Assembly (NCBI GenBank): GCA_039000515.1
Contig: JBCFYV010000024.1
Location: 11,146,863-11,210,862, forward strand
DNA length: 64,000 nt
Direction: 5' to 3'
From: Timema cristinae
Lineage: Eukaryota; Arthropoda; Insecta; Phasmatodea; Timematidae
Shown here: in pieces, positions 12,400-22,859 of the stretch
Position numbering within the stretch: the stretch's first letter is position 1
How the letters are laid out: each line of letters starts with the position of its first letter
Position numbers and translations under genes: made by a program
Notes under the pieces: generated by a model
Seen by the model: the letters and a program-made list of their open reading frames with translations, nothing else
Told to the model about the DNA's origin: nothing
Database searches by the model: none

Positions 12400-13210
12400 T
12401 TGATCCCCACTCATCTTTATCTTCTCTAGCTTTGACTCAATATTGTAAGCCAATCTTGGTTTCAAGAGTGAAAGTCTTGTTCATGGTTTATAACCGAGGA
12501 ATAATTCCACTGGGGTCTTTCCTGTAAGTGTTTGTGGTGTATTACACTAGGAAAAGACAAACACTCTATCTTATGTTGTATACTCCTGCTTTCCTTTTGC
12601 AGTACCTATCCAAGCAATTATCTTTTTTTAGTTTTTATACCATGGTTTGAGCTTAACTATCTGACTGTGGATGGTAGGGAGGAGAGCAGATTATGTTTTA
12701 CTCAATTCCTTCTTAGAAAAGTTTCAAACTCTTGGGAAACAAACTGCGGTCCTCCATCTGACACTATCTTCTCTGGGATGTAAAATATGTCCGAATCTTC
12801 TCAATAGTTTTTGTGGATCTAGTAGACTTCATGGGAAACACTTCTACCCATTTACTGTAAGCATCAACTAGAATCAATAAGTATTGTTTGTCTTTTGTCG
12901 CAAAATCTATATGTACTTGTTACCACTTCCTGTTGGGACAAGACCAATGATTTAAAGGGGTATTTTATAGTCCTCGTTGTGTCATTTGACAAATGTCACA
13001 TTGCGTACCATGTCTTCTATGTCCGAGTCCAGTCTGGGCCACCACACATAGCTGCGAGAAAGAACTTTCATTCGACATATACCAGGATGTTCTTCGTGCA
13101 ATATTTCTAAGATTGCTTCCTGGAATATTGTAGGAATAACTAATCGATTTCCCCACATGAGGCAATTTTATTCAACTGACAGTTCCTCTTTTCTATCTAA
13201 GTAGGGCATT
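12400..13210 (-). pseudogene. gypsy integrase part
   Basis: The zinc-binding region reads NRLVIPTIFQEAILEILHEE followed by HPGICRMK (about 13150-13070), with a broken C-x2-C pair near 12990. The core begins QVHIDFATKDKQY (about 12915-12880) and continues LVDAYSKWVEVFPMKST. A later block reads KTPVELFLGYKP (about 12520-12490). Several stops interrupt it. Confidence 0.75.
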
Positions 13211-13301
13211 AATGTTACTTCATCCATCTTTCTTGGCCATCCGTTTAAAGTAAAATCCAAACTGCCCTCAAAGTGTTGTCCTTACTTGTTTTTCTCTCAA
13301 T

Positions 13302-13765
13302 TTATTTGGCTGTGACAGGTAAATACATAAAGGGAGAAAATAAATTAATACTCTGCTCTGACTTGTCCTTCTTCACTTGGAAGTTTTGACAGTTATCTGC
13401 TTCTGGAATCTCACTCCCAACTGTTAAAAGTATCGCCCAGCGTTGTACTCTTGCTGCTGCCATTAAACACCCCCCCCCCCCTTTTGTAGCACTTAATAGT
13501 GATGTAATTGGCTTATGATCTGCTATTATTTTTAATGATCTACCATATAAATATTTATGAACTTTTTTTTTACAGCTGAACACTAAAGCCAAAGTCTCTT
13601 TTTTTCTATGTGTGCATAGTTCTGTCCACTTTTAGACGTGCGTGACCCAAAAGTTCCAGGTCTTATGGTACCATCTTCCATAATGTGGGAAAGCACCCCT
13701 CCTACTACATATGGACTAGCATCATATGTCCTTTGTATTGGAAAATTTGAGTTATATGGTACCAA
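13302..13765 (-). pseudogene. gypsy RNase H part
   Basis: The first catalytic region reads TYDASPYVVGGVLSH (13730-13690), followed by IEKKRLWL. After a frameshift come ALVFSCKKKVHKYLYGR and ADHKPITSLL, the conserved end of the gypsy RNase H domain. A run of ten C at about 13471-13481 lies just downstream of it and breaks the frame. Confidence 0.8.
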
Positions 13766-13820
13766 AGCCTCACTTTTTATTAATAACTCTTTGCTTTTCT
13801 TAAAGGCTGACTGACAGTTA

Positions 13821-14624
13821 TTATCCCAATTTGTATAAGGGGCGAAGCTCTGATGATAAATTATTTAAAAATATACCATAGTAATTTATGAGTCCAAAAT
13901 ATGCCCTTAACCTATTGACATCACTGGGTATAGGAGCATCCAATATAGCTTTGACAAGTCTATCCGATGGATGATGATGAGAATACTCATCAAGTTTATG
14001 TCCCACAAATACTATACTAGTTTTCAAGAATTCACATTTTGACAAAGTAGGTTTAATCCCATATTCTTTTAGTTTTTGTAACACCCTTTATGTCTTCTTG
14101 TAGGCATCCACCCTGTCCCTACCTATCACCAGTATGTCGTCAAGGTGACAATATGTATCTTCCAGTCCTTATGTCACCCTATCCATGAATTGTTGTAAAA
14201 CATGTGCTGACACTGTTATCCCATAAGGTAGGCGTGCAATCATATAAAGTCCTTTATGAATGTTTACTGTCAGGAGTGGATGTGAGCGTTCTCCCACCTC
14301 TAACTGTAAATATGCTTTGCTCAAATCAATCCTGGAGAAAACTTTACCTCCTGAGATACCAGCGAAAATATCTTCAGGGACTGGTAGAGGATGGTGTTCA
14401 CTTTTAATATATTGTTTCAAAGTCACTTGAAAGTCACCACATAACCTTATTGCCTTACTATTGGACTTTGCCACGCACAATAGTGGTGTCGCCCATTCTG
14501 TCTGTGTAACTGAATATATTTTTTCTGCTTTTCCTAATTCCTCCAACTCTCTTTCCACTTGCCCTCTAATCGCATACGTAACCGGTCGGGCATTATACTG
14601 GGATGACATTTTCTTTAAGCACAT
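13821..14624 (-). pseudogene. gypsy reverse transcriptase part
   Basis: Fingers and palm are clear: TEWATPLLCVAKSN, then a degraded RLCGDFQVTLKQYI, then motif A FSRIDLSKAYLQLEV with the catalytic aspartate. At about 14140-14110 in another frame motif C reads HLDDILVIG, keeping both aspartates. The thumb and connection lie at 14084-13821 (LSKCEFLKTSIVFVGHKL). A stop or frameshift separates the blocks at about 14165 and 14090. Confidence 0.85.
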
Positions 14625-14715
14625 TCTCTGATTTGATTCCTTTTATCGGACCTAATGGTTTCTCAAACAATGTTTTGTGTTCTTTAATTAATCTCTAAGA
14701 TGTATATATACCCTT

Positions 14716-15018
14716 TTATTCCCTGTTAGTCACCTGCGCTACTGAAGACCAGTCAATTTTTAATACCTCAAGCTGGTTTCTCTCTAATAAAACCTGCGAT
14801 ATTGTAGAACCACCATTAACCACTACAACCGGGAGTTGTACGTTTTGTACCATGTGTGATATTGTCTCTTGGAACTCTCCTTTTACTTCAAGTGGCTGTC
14901 CTGAGTATGTTTTAAGCTTTAAAGATGTCGGACCTAATTTAATTTGTGAAAATTGATGTTTATACAATTTTTCGGAAAATATGGTTACTACAGCCCCACT
15001 ATCCACTACCATACCCAC
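14716..15018 (-). pseudogene. gypsy aspartic protease part
   Basis: A frame of 100 residues carries VVDSGAVVTIFSE near its start, the retropepsin D-S/T-G active-site loop (here DSG). The middle reads KTYSGQPLEVKGE, the usual retropepsin beta-strand region, and a short linker towards RT follows. Gag-pol cleavage is the family role. The start is not a true start; the frame begins where a SINE fragment joins. Confidence 0.75.
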
Positions 15019-15024
15019 AGAACC

Positions 15025-15100
15025 CCAATCTTCCTGTCATCGGCATTATAGTCTAACACCGGAGTGTGACGCCTTAGAACATACGGCCATCGAAGCATGT
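15025..15100 (-). mobile_element. SINE B2 fragment at the gypsy boundary
   Basis: ccggagtgtgacgccttaga and catacggccatcgaagc match the head region of minus-oriented B2 copies. It sits on the 5' edge of the gypsy relic and marks its truncation. Confidence 0.5.
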
Positions 15101-15133
15101 TAGTAATTATTACTTAGTAAATTAGGAAAGCTG

Positions 15134-15355
15134 TAGGAGGGTAAGTATTTGAAAGGTACTAAAGTTACTAAAACTATATATAGTATATAATATGTCAAAT
15201 TATGTGATCTGTAACTGTGACTTGATTAAAGGTTTTTCAATACTTATAAAATAACACTGATAAAATAATAAAATGCTATCAATGTAGACCGCAAAATAAG
15301 GTGTTTATATTTTCTAAAACACTCTTCCTGTTGAAACTGTATTATCGCTATTAGC
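15134..15355. repeat. Dispersed repeat F, copy 1
   Basis: Shares the ordered motifs ctactaaa, tgtgatctg...ctgt, aatgctatcaatgt, and a tttctaaaacactcttcctg end with copies at 31995-32225 and 55690-56110. No coding capacity and no tRNA head; class unknown. Confidence 0.6.
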
Positions 15356-16332
15356 TACTCGGAACCAGACTGAAGGGTCCAAGTTGGAATCACGTTTAGT
15401 TGCCAGCAGACTTACCTGAAACAAAACAAAAAACACACTTATTACTTACTATCTAACAAGATTAGGTTACGTTTTACTCATTTATATATTTATTAGATTA
15501 AGGCTGTGCAAGAGTGAAAATATTTTATTTTATTTTCTTATTTTTATGATTGTGAGCCTTTTTAATAGAATAAGAATATTAAAATAAGTAATAATAGAGC
15601 AAAATTGTTATGTATTTTTTGTTTAAATAGTTATAATGCTTAATTTAACTTAATAATACTAATTCGTATCCAAGTATTAAGAAATACAAGCAAAAGCCTT
15701 AAAATTTTTTGTGGATGTACGGATAGTATAGCACTATATGGTAAGCATATTTTAGGAACGGTATGTACCATATTTTCCAAGATATTAATTTTTATTTAAT
15801 AAATAATGAAACTGAATCGGCGGCAGACTTTCTCATTCTTTTACAAATAAATTTCCTATTAGAAAACTACTTTGTATTTTGAAATTAAATTTAACTCTCC
15901 TTATTTAGCAATAAATACTGGTTCATTTGACATTTTTAATACAATCGTTACTATCATATTTTAAAAACTGGATAGGAAATGGCCCGAAATTATATGATTT
16001 TCACAGAAATAAATACAGCCAAACCGGGCCGTACCGTTGAGAACCAAACACAGGTAGGAGCGACCGCTTGTGTTTGATTGACAGCGGCGGGCGGGTGGGG
16101 AGATATGAGGGGGATGAAGATCATTAGCAAACTTTTCAAAACCAGCTGAGAAAAGTATTGAGGTACAAAACCATACCAAGAGTAATATTATGATATTTTA
16201 GACTGTTCTTGCCTGTTAGCTATTTAATGTGTGAAATCTGTACAGTCTATTGCTACCAGTATTCTTTGACATTGTTTAGTTTTATATTTTAGTTTGAGCG
16301 TAGGCTACAATTTAACTGGCATAAATATAATT
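15356..16332. other. AT-rich stretch with one GC-rich island
   Basis: No gene is recognised. 16025-16130 is GC-rich (gacagcggcgggcgggtgg) in otherwise AT-rich DNA and has no similarity to the repeats listed here. Confidence 0.4.
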
Positions 16333-16340
16333 ATATTAAT

Positions 16341-16716
16341 CAAGGCCGTAGCCAGCAAATAATTTCAGGGGGTGGCCCATCCCCCAATTGATTGAGGCAA
16401 GGACAAATTTTAAGTATTAAACTCCTCTAGAAGCATTTTTTATGGCAACATAACACCATAACTGCCATAGGCTAGAAAAAAATCAAAATATTAAACATCT
16501 CTAGAAGCTCTCTGAAGTATTTTTTATTGAAGCCTAACACCATAGCTGCCGAAGGCTAGAAAAAATTCTAATTATTAAACACCTCTGGATGCTCTCTGAA
16601 GTGCTTTTCATGGTAACACAGCCCCCTAATTTGTACTTTTACATTAATTTTGGTATTGTTTAAACCATAAATAAAGCAATATATATTGTTCATAAAATTT
16701 CTCGACTATGGCCTTG
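16341..16716. mobile_element. hAT-type MITE with perfect 8-bp target duplication
   Basis: ATATTAAT occurs at 16333-16340 and again at 16717-16724, immediately outside terminal inverted repeats CAAGGCCGTAGCCAG and (complement) CAAGGCCATAGTCGAG. It is 376 bp long with no reading frame. An 8-bp duplication with short inverted repeats is the hAT signature. Its interior is an 84-bp tandem repeat. Confidence 0.85.
16411..16625. repeat. 84-bp tandem repeat inside the MITE
   Basis: tattaaac...ctctagaagctctctgaag recurs at 16415, 16489 and 16573. Spacings are 74 and 84; the first unit lacks about 10 bp. A dispersed copy of the last unit and tail is at 46829-47000. Confidence 0.75.
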
Positions 16717-16755
16717 ATATTAATCAACTTTAATGTGAATTTTGCTGTGTACAAA

Positions 16756-17745
16756 ATGTCTAAGCCTCGTTCATTTCCAAGTAAAGTATGCAAAAGAAGA
16801 AAACGATCCAGAGATTTAAAGAGCTGGAGAATCCAGAAAGAAGAACCATAATTAACCGGAAACCAATTTGAATCACTTAAAAGGTAACTGTAGTTTGAAA
16901 ATATTACAACTAATATTTGTATTTTGTGTTTGTTAAAGTATATTTAGGCGTATTTTATTTATTTATCTTCTAAAAAAAATTCTGCGAATATGCCAAAAAT
17001 GTGCCAAATATATTTATGTTGATAAATAAATTGTAAAAAAAAAAATGTACAGTCTTGTACATGAAATGTGGCTGCGTTAAATTGGTTCCAAACGGAAATG
17101 ATGGCAAGTTTTTGTAATCGAGTGTGTTGGCTACCTAAAGTTTAAAATAGTCCTTAGATGTACCCAAAATATAAGGTGTTGATTGTATTATAATATAATT
17201 TATAAGTTATGGGTTAGTGATTATAAGCCCTAATCAGTATGCGTGCCAAGTAAATTACACGTTTTTCTGGTTTATTAGTGGGTGGGAGGTCAAGGTTTGA
17301 ATTCCGACTTGGTGTAATCTACCAAAGCTTCTTTTAGTAACAGTTTCCCACGCTTCCTCCACACAAACCCGGTACATTTCTTCTCTATTCTACTTTACTC
17401 ACTCTTACCCTATTATAATAACTAAATGCGAATAGCTTAGATGAATGGTAAGACGTTCTGTAATTAATAAATAACTATGTAAAAATTTTTGATGAAGATG
17501 AAGAATTGGAGGATTTACTACCGAATGTGGAACATCCTTCACTCGTTAGTGAAAACACTATTTCAAAATATGAATATAGTAATGAAAATACCTTACCACC
17601 ACTTTTCATAGAAAATTGAAAGGTTGAAAGAATACAGTATTCTTCCACTACGGGTCACCGAATTATTGATGTAATGCCTTTTTCTAAACAGATAATTAAA
17701 TTAGATGAACACTCCAAATCATGTACGTTAGGTCACTCACCATAA
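16756..17745 (+). pseudogene. Mutator-like transposase relic, two blocks
   Basis: Block 1 (16756-16883) begins with ATG and encodes a very basic stretch (KVCKRRKRSRDLKSW), one stop, then GNQFESLKR directly before a GTAACT donor-like site. Block 2 (17479-17745) is acidic (FDEDEELEDLLPNVEH), has one stop, then reads TGHRIIDVMPFSKQII and HSKSCTLG. The G-R-I-I-D...C order resembles the start of the Mutator-like transposase domain found in arthropod MULEs. A SINE (17255-17405) lies between the blocks. The remainder of the transposase is absent. The family call is by eye; a small host gene exon pair is the alternative. Confidence 0.45.
17255..17405 (+). mobile_element. SINE B2 fragment
   Basis: The B-box-like caaggtttgaattccgac is followed by the cttcctccacacaaacccgg body segment in + orientation. 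The 3' common end is missing. Confidence 0.5.
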
Positions 17746-18108
17746 ACTAGAAAAGGAAAAGGGAAATGGGCTTGAATTTACTCAGACGATGATATGGGAG
17801 GGAACTTGGTAAAATCCTAGTGGCCCCCCTGATGGAAATGTCTAGGCACACCACTGGTTTAACGAAAGGGTAAATTTGATGGACCAAGATAGAATGGAAC
17901 AGGCATAATGTAGTAGGTGTCTAGATTAGTAATATATTTAAAAAAAATACTAACATAAAATAAATGTGTTTCAAAGAGTAAAAGCTAAAGCGTCTTAGTT
18001 CAAGTGTTTGTATCCAAGGTTACGAAGCATAGTATAAACTTTGTCATATTAAAATGTTTAGTTTATAAACTAGGAAGTATCGAGTCTACTACCTCACCAA
18101 TCAAGTGC

Positions 18109-18218
18109 TGGTGTTAGAGAGAGGGGATACAATGTTAGCTACGCATGCATTGCTAATAAACCAGACAGTCCTCAATAAGGATTGTTGGTGTTAGAGAGAG
18201 GGGATACAATGTTAGCTA
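18109..18218. repeat. 77-bp direct repeat, two copies
   Basis: tggtgttagagagagggg plus atacaatgttagcta is identical at 18109 and 18186. Both are followed by a diverged cagacag...cctca segment. A recent local duplication. Confidence 0.85.
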
Positions 18219-18449
18219 CACATTAATTGACAGACAGCCCTCAGTGAGCAGTTTTCTTGTTGCTGAGTAGTGTCCAAACACATACCAGGGTAACCACTCT
18301 TTTACTTACTAATATCAAGATAAATGTATTGTAATCTTGAAATAAAATTTATTTCAAAATATTGATGAATTTTTACTCTTTTTATAAACTCTAACTCAAA
18401 AAACTAGTTTTCACAATTCTGTTTGTCCCCATGTCTATCTGTCAACCTG

Positions 18450-18960
18450 TCCTTGGCCACGGATCGGATACGGTTTGATTGAATTTTTCAAACTTGATAT
18501 TTATAAGTTATAGGGCAATATCTCAACACGTTTATTTTATTTTGACCTTAGCCTTCAAATTAAGGATAGTTTATAAATGAGAGATTTTTTAATGCAATTT
18601 TTTTTTCAAAACTGGATCTAAAGATTCTGATTAAAATGCAAACCTAGGGAGTAATTTATCTCACAAATAACAACGTAGAGGCTATTTGGTTTTTGGTCAG
18701 TAAAATTTTGAAGTGTGATGAGTGATTTTTCAAAAACTTGAAATATTTTAAAAAGAGAGTCGATGATTCAGTTCCCAATTGATATCTTGGGAGTGTCTAA
18801 CATGACAAATAACATTTTATAAGTTTACTTGTTTTTTTAATACATTGTCATTTGTGGGTAGTTTATCGAAGAGTGCTTTTTCAAAAACTTGGGGGAAAAA
18901 TCGCTTTGATGGTTTGGCTCTAAATAGATATCTTGAACTTGTTTGAGATTAAAACAACAC
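18450..18960. repeat. Degenerate tandem repeat, about 120-150 bp
   Basis: tttttcaaaa(a)cttg recurs at 18484, 18602, 18726 and 18877, each followed by similar gaaatatttta- and gatatcttg-type text. The array is old and irregular. Confidence 0.5.
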
Positions 18961-18989
18961 AGTGCTGCTGGCAACAGATATATTAGCTT

Positions 18990-19370
18990 ATATCAAGTAA
19001 TATTTTGTCAATAAGTGATTTAACAATGTTACTCCAGGGCGCCACCGTGGTTCGGATTCCTAAACTGTAGGTCCTTCATTTCATATCACAATCACCCTAC
19101 CATTACACATTAGCGTAAGTGCGTATAACCCGAACGGGTAGTAAGATAATAATAATAATAATAATAATAACAATGTTACTTGTAATTAATTGCGAGGTAT
19201 ATATCCAAAGTAATATTTTGTTAGGACGTGAATTAAGTATGTTACTTGTAATGAATTGTGAGAGATAGAGCTAAAGTAATATTTTGTCAGTAGGTGATAT
19301 GAGTGTTATTTATAGTTAATTGTAGTTAATTGTGATGGATATACCGCAAATAATATTTTCAGGGTGGCCA
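18990..19370. repeat. 66-bp satellite, interrupted by a SINE
   Basis: aaagtaatattttgtcag...gttacttgtaatt units start at 18995, 19060 (after removing the SINE), 19207, 19274 and 19348, spaced 65-74 bp. A related unit reappears at about 20780. The period is clear only after the SINE at 19034-19168 is excised. Confidence 0.7.
19034..19168 (+). mobile_element. SINE D, 5'-truncated, with target duplication
   Basis: It begins inside the D body (gccaccgtggttcgga) and ends in cgggtagtaagataat plus (AAT)n. AACAATGTTACT flanks it at 19022-19033 and 19169-19180 as a perfect 12-bp duplication. The missing head shows 5' truncation during reverse transcription. Confidence 0.9.
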
Positions 19371-19439
19371 CTCACCAGTAAAATTGGGAAAAATCCCGGG
19401 AAATGTTCTTGAAAATTTGCCATCATTTGAGAATTTAAA

Positions 19440-20640
19440 GGCGAGGACCACTATAAATAGTTTTTTGGGCATACACATTTAAACATTTGCCATGGGGAAA
19501 ACCACTTTAAATATATTCTGGAAAAATTAAATTAAAAATATTATAGGTAAGGAAAACTATAATTAGCGTTTAGGGGTATCCAAATCTCAAAACAGTTCTA
19601 GAGGAGGATCACTCCAAATATCTTGGAAGGAGTCTAATTTTCAAAATATTACTGGACAAGGACCTTTCAAAATGGATTCTAGGGGTATTCAATTTTCACA
19701 AAATATATGGTGTTGAGTCCCCAGATCTCCTATTAATTGGAAGAAAGTTCCTTTAAAAAAATTGTATACACTCCTACACAAATAAAGTTCCACCGCCACT
19801 GGGTGAAGCACCTTTTGTAAATGTATAGGCCTATGAATACTACTGTTTATCTTGCCTAATCTTCACTTGTAGTTGAGCACACATCACACGTGCAATAATG
19901 GCCTTTTGATCCGGACCTTTAAAAAATATACGTTGAGAATGTAGAGTAATATCATGGATGTACCCTCGTTTTCAGTGGGAGAGAAAGGTCTTGTCTATGG
20001 TGGATCGTGGTAAAGTCTCCCAACAGGAGTTGGTCAGCATTTTTTTTTTGCATGGACACATCTAATAAATTTGTGTAGTACTGCAATCTATGGTGGTAGA
20101 ACCGAGTGGGGTGGGGGCAAGAGGGACCTCGTTCCCCTGAAAATAATCTCAGCTGGAATAAATCCCACCCCCCTAAATATATTTTAAATCCTCTGATACA
20201 ATCGAATATGAAGTTGAAAGATCTTGCATTAACCACAAAATAACTTCTATATACATTCAATTATCAAAAGTTTTCCAGAGAAGATCACTTCAAAGTTTCT
20301 AGAGGCATCTAATTTTCGAAAAAAATTCAAGCTAGGAGCAATCTAAATATCTTCTAGAATCACCTAAATTTTAAACATTTTTGGAGGAGAACCCCTTCAA
20401 ATAGCTTTCAGGAGATCTAAATTTAAAAAAGTAAACTGGTTGAGGACTATTAAAAATAGCTTCTTGAGGTATCCAACTTTTAAAAAATTTCCGAAGGACG
20501 CTACTCAAAATAGGTTCTAGGAACATCCAAAGTTCTAAATAATTTGCAGGGGGGACTATTCTAAATATCTTTTAAAAGAGTATAGTTTCAAAAAAGGGGG
20601 AAAGGACCACTTCAAATTAGGGACAGATCAAACGATAAGT
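19440..20640. repeat. 53-bp satellite in two blocks
   Basis: Units resembling ggaccacttcaaatatcttc, then taggggtatctaattttc, start near 19443, 19496, 19550, 19603 and 19655, and again near 20278, 20332, 20385, 20440, 20494, 20551 and 20601. Mean spacing is about 53 bp. The text between (19760-20275) ends with ctctgata...acattcaatta, which recurs at about 20705-20755, so the blocks may belong to a higher-order unit of about 500 bp. Confidence 0.75.
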
Positions 20641-21249
20641 GGAGTGTAGAGAGGGGTGATTGCCCTTCTTGGAATAAATTAGCCCTCTTCTAGATGTAGT
20701 TCACACCTTCTGATATTCTCAAATAGATTCTAAATACATTCAATTAAAAAATAATCCATGTGAGAATCTTTCCAAATAAAGTAATATTTAATCAGGAGAT
20801 AACAACGTTAATAAGGCTACTTGTGAGTGATGTGGTTAGAGAATTGTGTATATTTTTGTTGATTATTTTATCGTAATAAAAATAATAACTTTAATATTTT
20901 TATTAATTCCTTGTATTTTCTTCTTAGAGAACATACCTTTTCTGCTATTATTTTACAATAATTTGGTTAACATTTTCACTGTATATTATGTATATGATTG
21001 GTGTATTTACCAACATTTAATTATTTTTATTTGTACATTAAACAGAAGGGACATTGTTTATTTAATGTTAAGTAAAGCGCACTATTTTAATCGATTGGTA
21101 TTGTTATTATTAACGGATGACAGACGTTCAATGTAATGTAACTAAATATATAGTGGAAAAAGAACACCTGGATACAAAAATAGAACACCTAGCTTTTGGC
21201 TTAGCGAGTTCTTTATTCGCTATGTATTAACTTGTGGTCCACTATTATA

Positions 21250-21900
21250 TGGATCCATCTCAACGTTTGTCTGCCAGTTGTTTTTTGTCGACCAGTTGGC
21301 TGTCTATCACTTTGTTGTTCTATGTACGTATTTTTCGACGAGTCGACGGCCACTAGTTACCTAGTCTATCAAATGTTTGTTAATATTTTGTCGATCAGTT
21401 GGTCGTCTAGCACATGGTCCTACCCTTATCAACAACTTGGTCTAAGTACTACTTCGTGTAGATTTCTTGTCTGTCGATCACTTTGTTCACACGTATCGAC
21501 TAGTTTATTGTTGATTAGTTTTATGCACCCAAATTGGTCAACTATTCGTGTGTATATCACTTTGTCCTCGTATGCATGGGCTAGTCGACCAGTAGGTCAT
21601 AGTAGGGTCAGATAATTAACCCACCAATCATTCCAAATATTTGTATACTTTTTGTCGACCAATTGGCTCTTTATCACATGGTCCTACTCACATCGACCAT
21701 GTGATCGACACTGCTTTTGCATGACAGTCACTTGTCTGTCGACCACTTTTTCCACACATGTTAACCAGTGTGCTGTCGATCAGTTAGCTGGAGCCCCAAT
21801 TGGTAGACCAGTTTGCTGTCATTTTGTCCACCTAAGCATGAACTTGTCAACCAGTTGTTCCAAATCGTGTCGGCCACATGTCTCTAACCTTCGAGATATT
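21250..21900. repeat. TCGACCAG-rich degenerate repeat
   Basis: gtcgaccagttggctgtct and variants recur throughout (for example at about 21287, 21391, 21656), followed by atcactttgtc or atcacatggtccta. Two open frames here (21232-21615 and 21652-21957) are Ser/Cys/Thr-rich and repetitive because of the repeat. I do not call them genes. Confidence 0.65.
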
Positions 21901-22295
21901 TTTTACAGCTTAACGACCAGTTTGTATTATGACAGTGTAAACAATATGAACCTGTAACTAATTTTGTTTACAAATACAACTATAGTACTTAGGCCTAGAA
22001 ATTTAAATCATATCATTAATGGCATTCAGTCCTAGTTAATTATAATTGTGTCCAAAAAATATCAAGATCATTACACTTATTGTATTTCGTTGAATATCAT
22101 ATTTTTTTAAAAGTGTTTATTTTAAATGAAAAAAACCTTTAGTTAATGTCATTCTTATCCCACATATTCCAAAAAGTGTATTTAATTTTGTATATTAACT
22201 TGTTGGAGTATGTAATCATCTTTACAAACCTCACAGTGAATTTGTTCTCATTAACATTAAAAATCATATATTTATTCGAGTTTCCCTGGCTAGGC

Positions 22296-22847
22296 CAGGG
22301 GAGGATCCAGGTGGGGTTGGGTGTAATCGTCCCCTCCTGCATAGAAAATAATCATACATATTGAAACCAATACTTTAAAGTTGTAAAGAATGACTTACTA
22401 ACACCTTCCTCATCCTATCTCCTACACGACCTAATCAAAATTTGGCAACATCTCTTTCAACTTAGCTCTAGAGCAAAGAAAAGGGATTAAAACTAAAATT
22501 TTCCAATATTTATATTAAGTTTAGTATTAAAATACACATTTTTTCTTTTATTACTAAAACACTTTAGACCTATGTAAAGTGTATATTTATTACTTTTATT
22601 GTGACGGCGACTTTTTGTTTTATGTTATTTTTGTATTAAAATTACAAATTGATTAATCCAAATTGTGTTCTTTCTTAAAGTATTATTATTATATTAATTG
22701 TTAATTTCAACTTTTTTTTAAACTCGCAATATTATAATTAAAATATTATAAATTAAAATCTTTATTAATCAAAATTATTAAATGTATCCTTGAAGGAGTC
22801 TTGTGAAAACCAATTCACCCCTACAACTAGCCCTGGATCCACCTTTG
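22296..22847. mobile_element. hAT-type non-autonomous element, 8-bp target duplication
   Basis: GGCTAGGC at 22288-22295 and 22848-22855 is a perfect 8-bp duplication. Inside it are terminal inverted repeats CAGGGGAGGATCCAGG and (complement) CAAAGGTGGATCCAGG, matching at 13 of 16 positions. It is 552 bp, AT-rich inside, with no coding frame. The CAGGG start and 8-bp duplication are the hAT hallmarks. Confidence 0.88.
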
Positions 22848-22859
22848 GGCTAGGCGTTG

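Larger units (their letters stand above)
11930..15018 (-). pseudogene. Ty3/gypsy retrotransposon pol relic
   Basis: On the minus strand the order is protease, reverse transcriptase, RNase H, integrase, then a basic tail (RRATREVHPPRRLDW at about 11980-11940), as in Ty3/gypsy pol. Each part is recognisable, but the frame changes repeatedly and stops occur within RT, RNase H and integrase. No gag and no long terminal repeats are seen. The protease end is interrupted at about 15020 by a SINE fragment. The resemblance is to the K02A2.6-like insect and nematode gypsy group, from memory of its text. It is dead as it stands; the parts are listed separately below. Confidence 0.85.

Noticed and set aside
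21232..21957. Two long open frames (127 and 101 residues) as secreted Cys/Ser-rich proteins
   Set aside because: They follow the TCGACCAG repeat, have no signal peptide or conserved spacing, and the frame changes between units.
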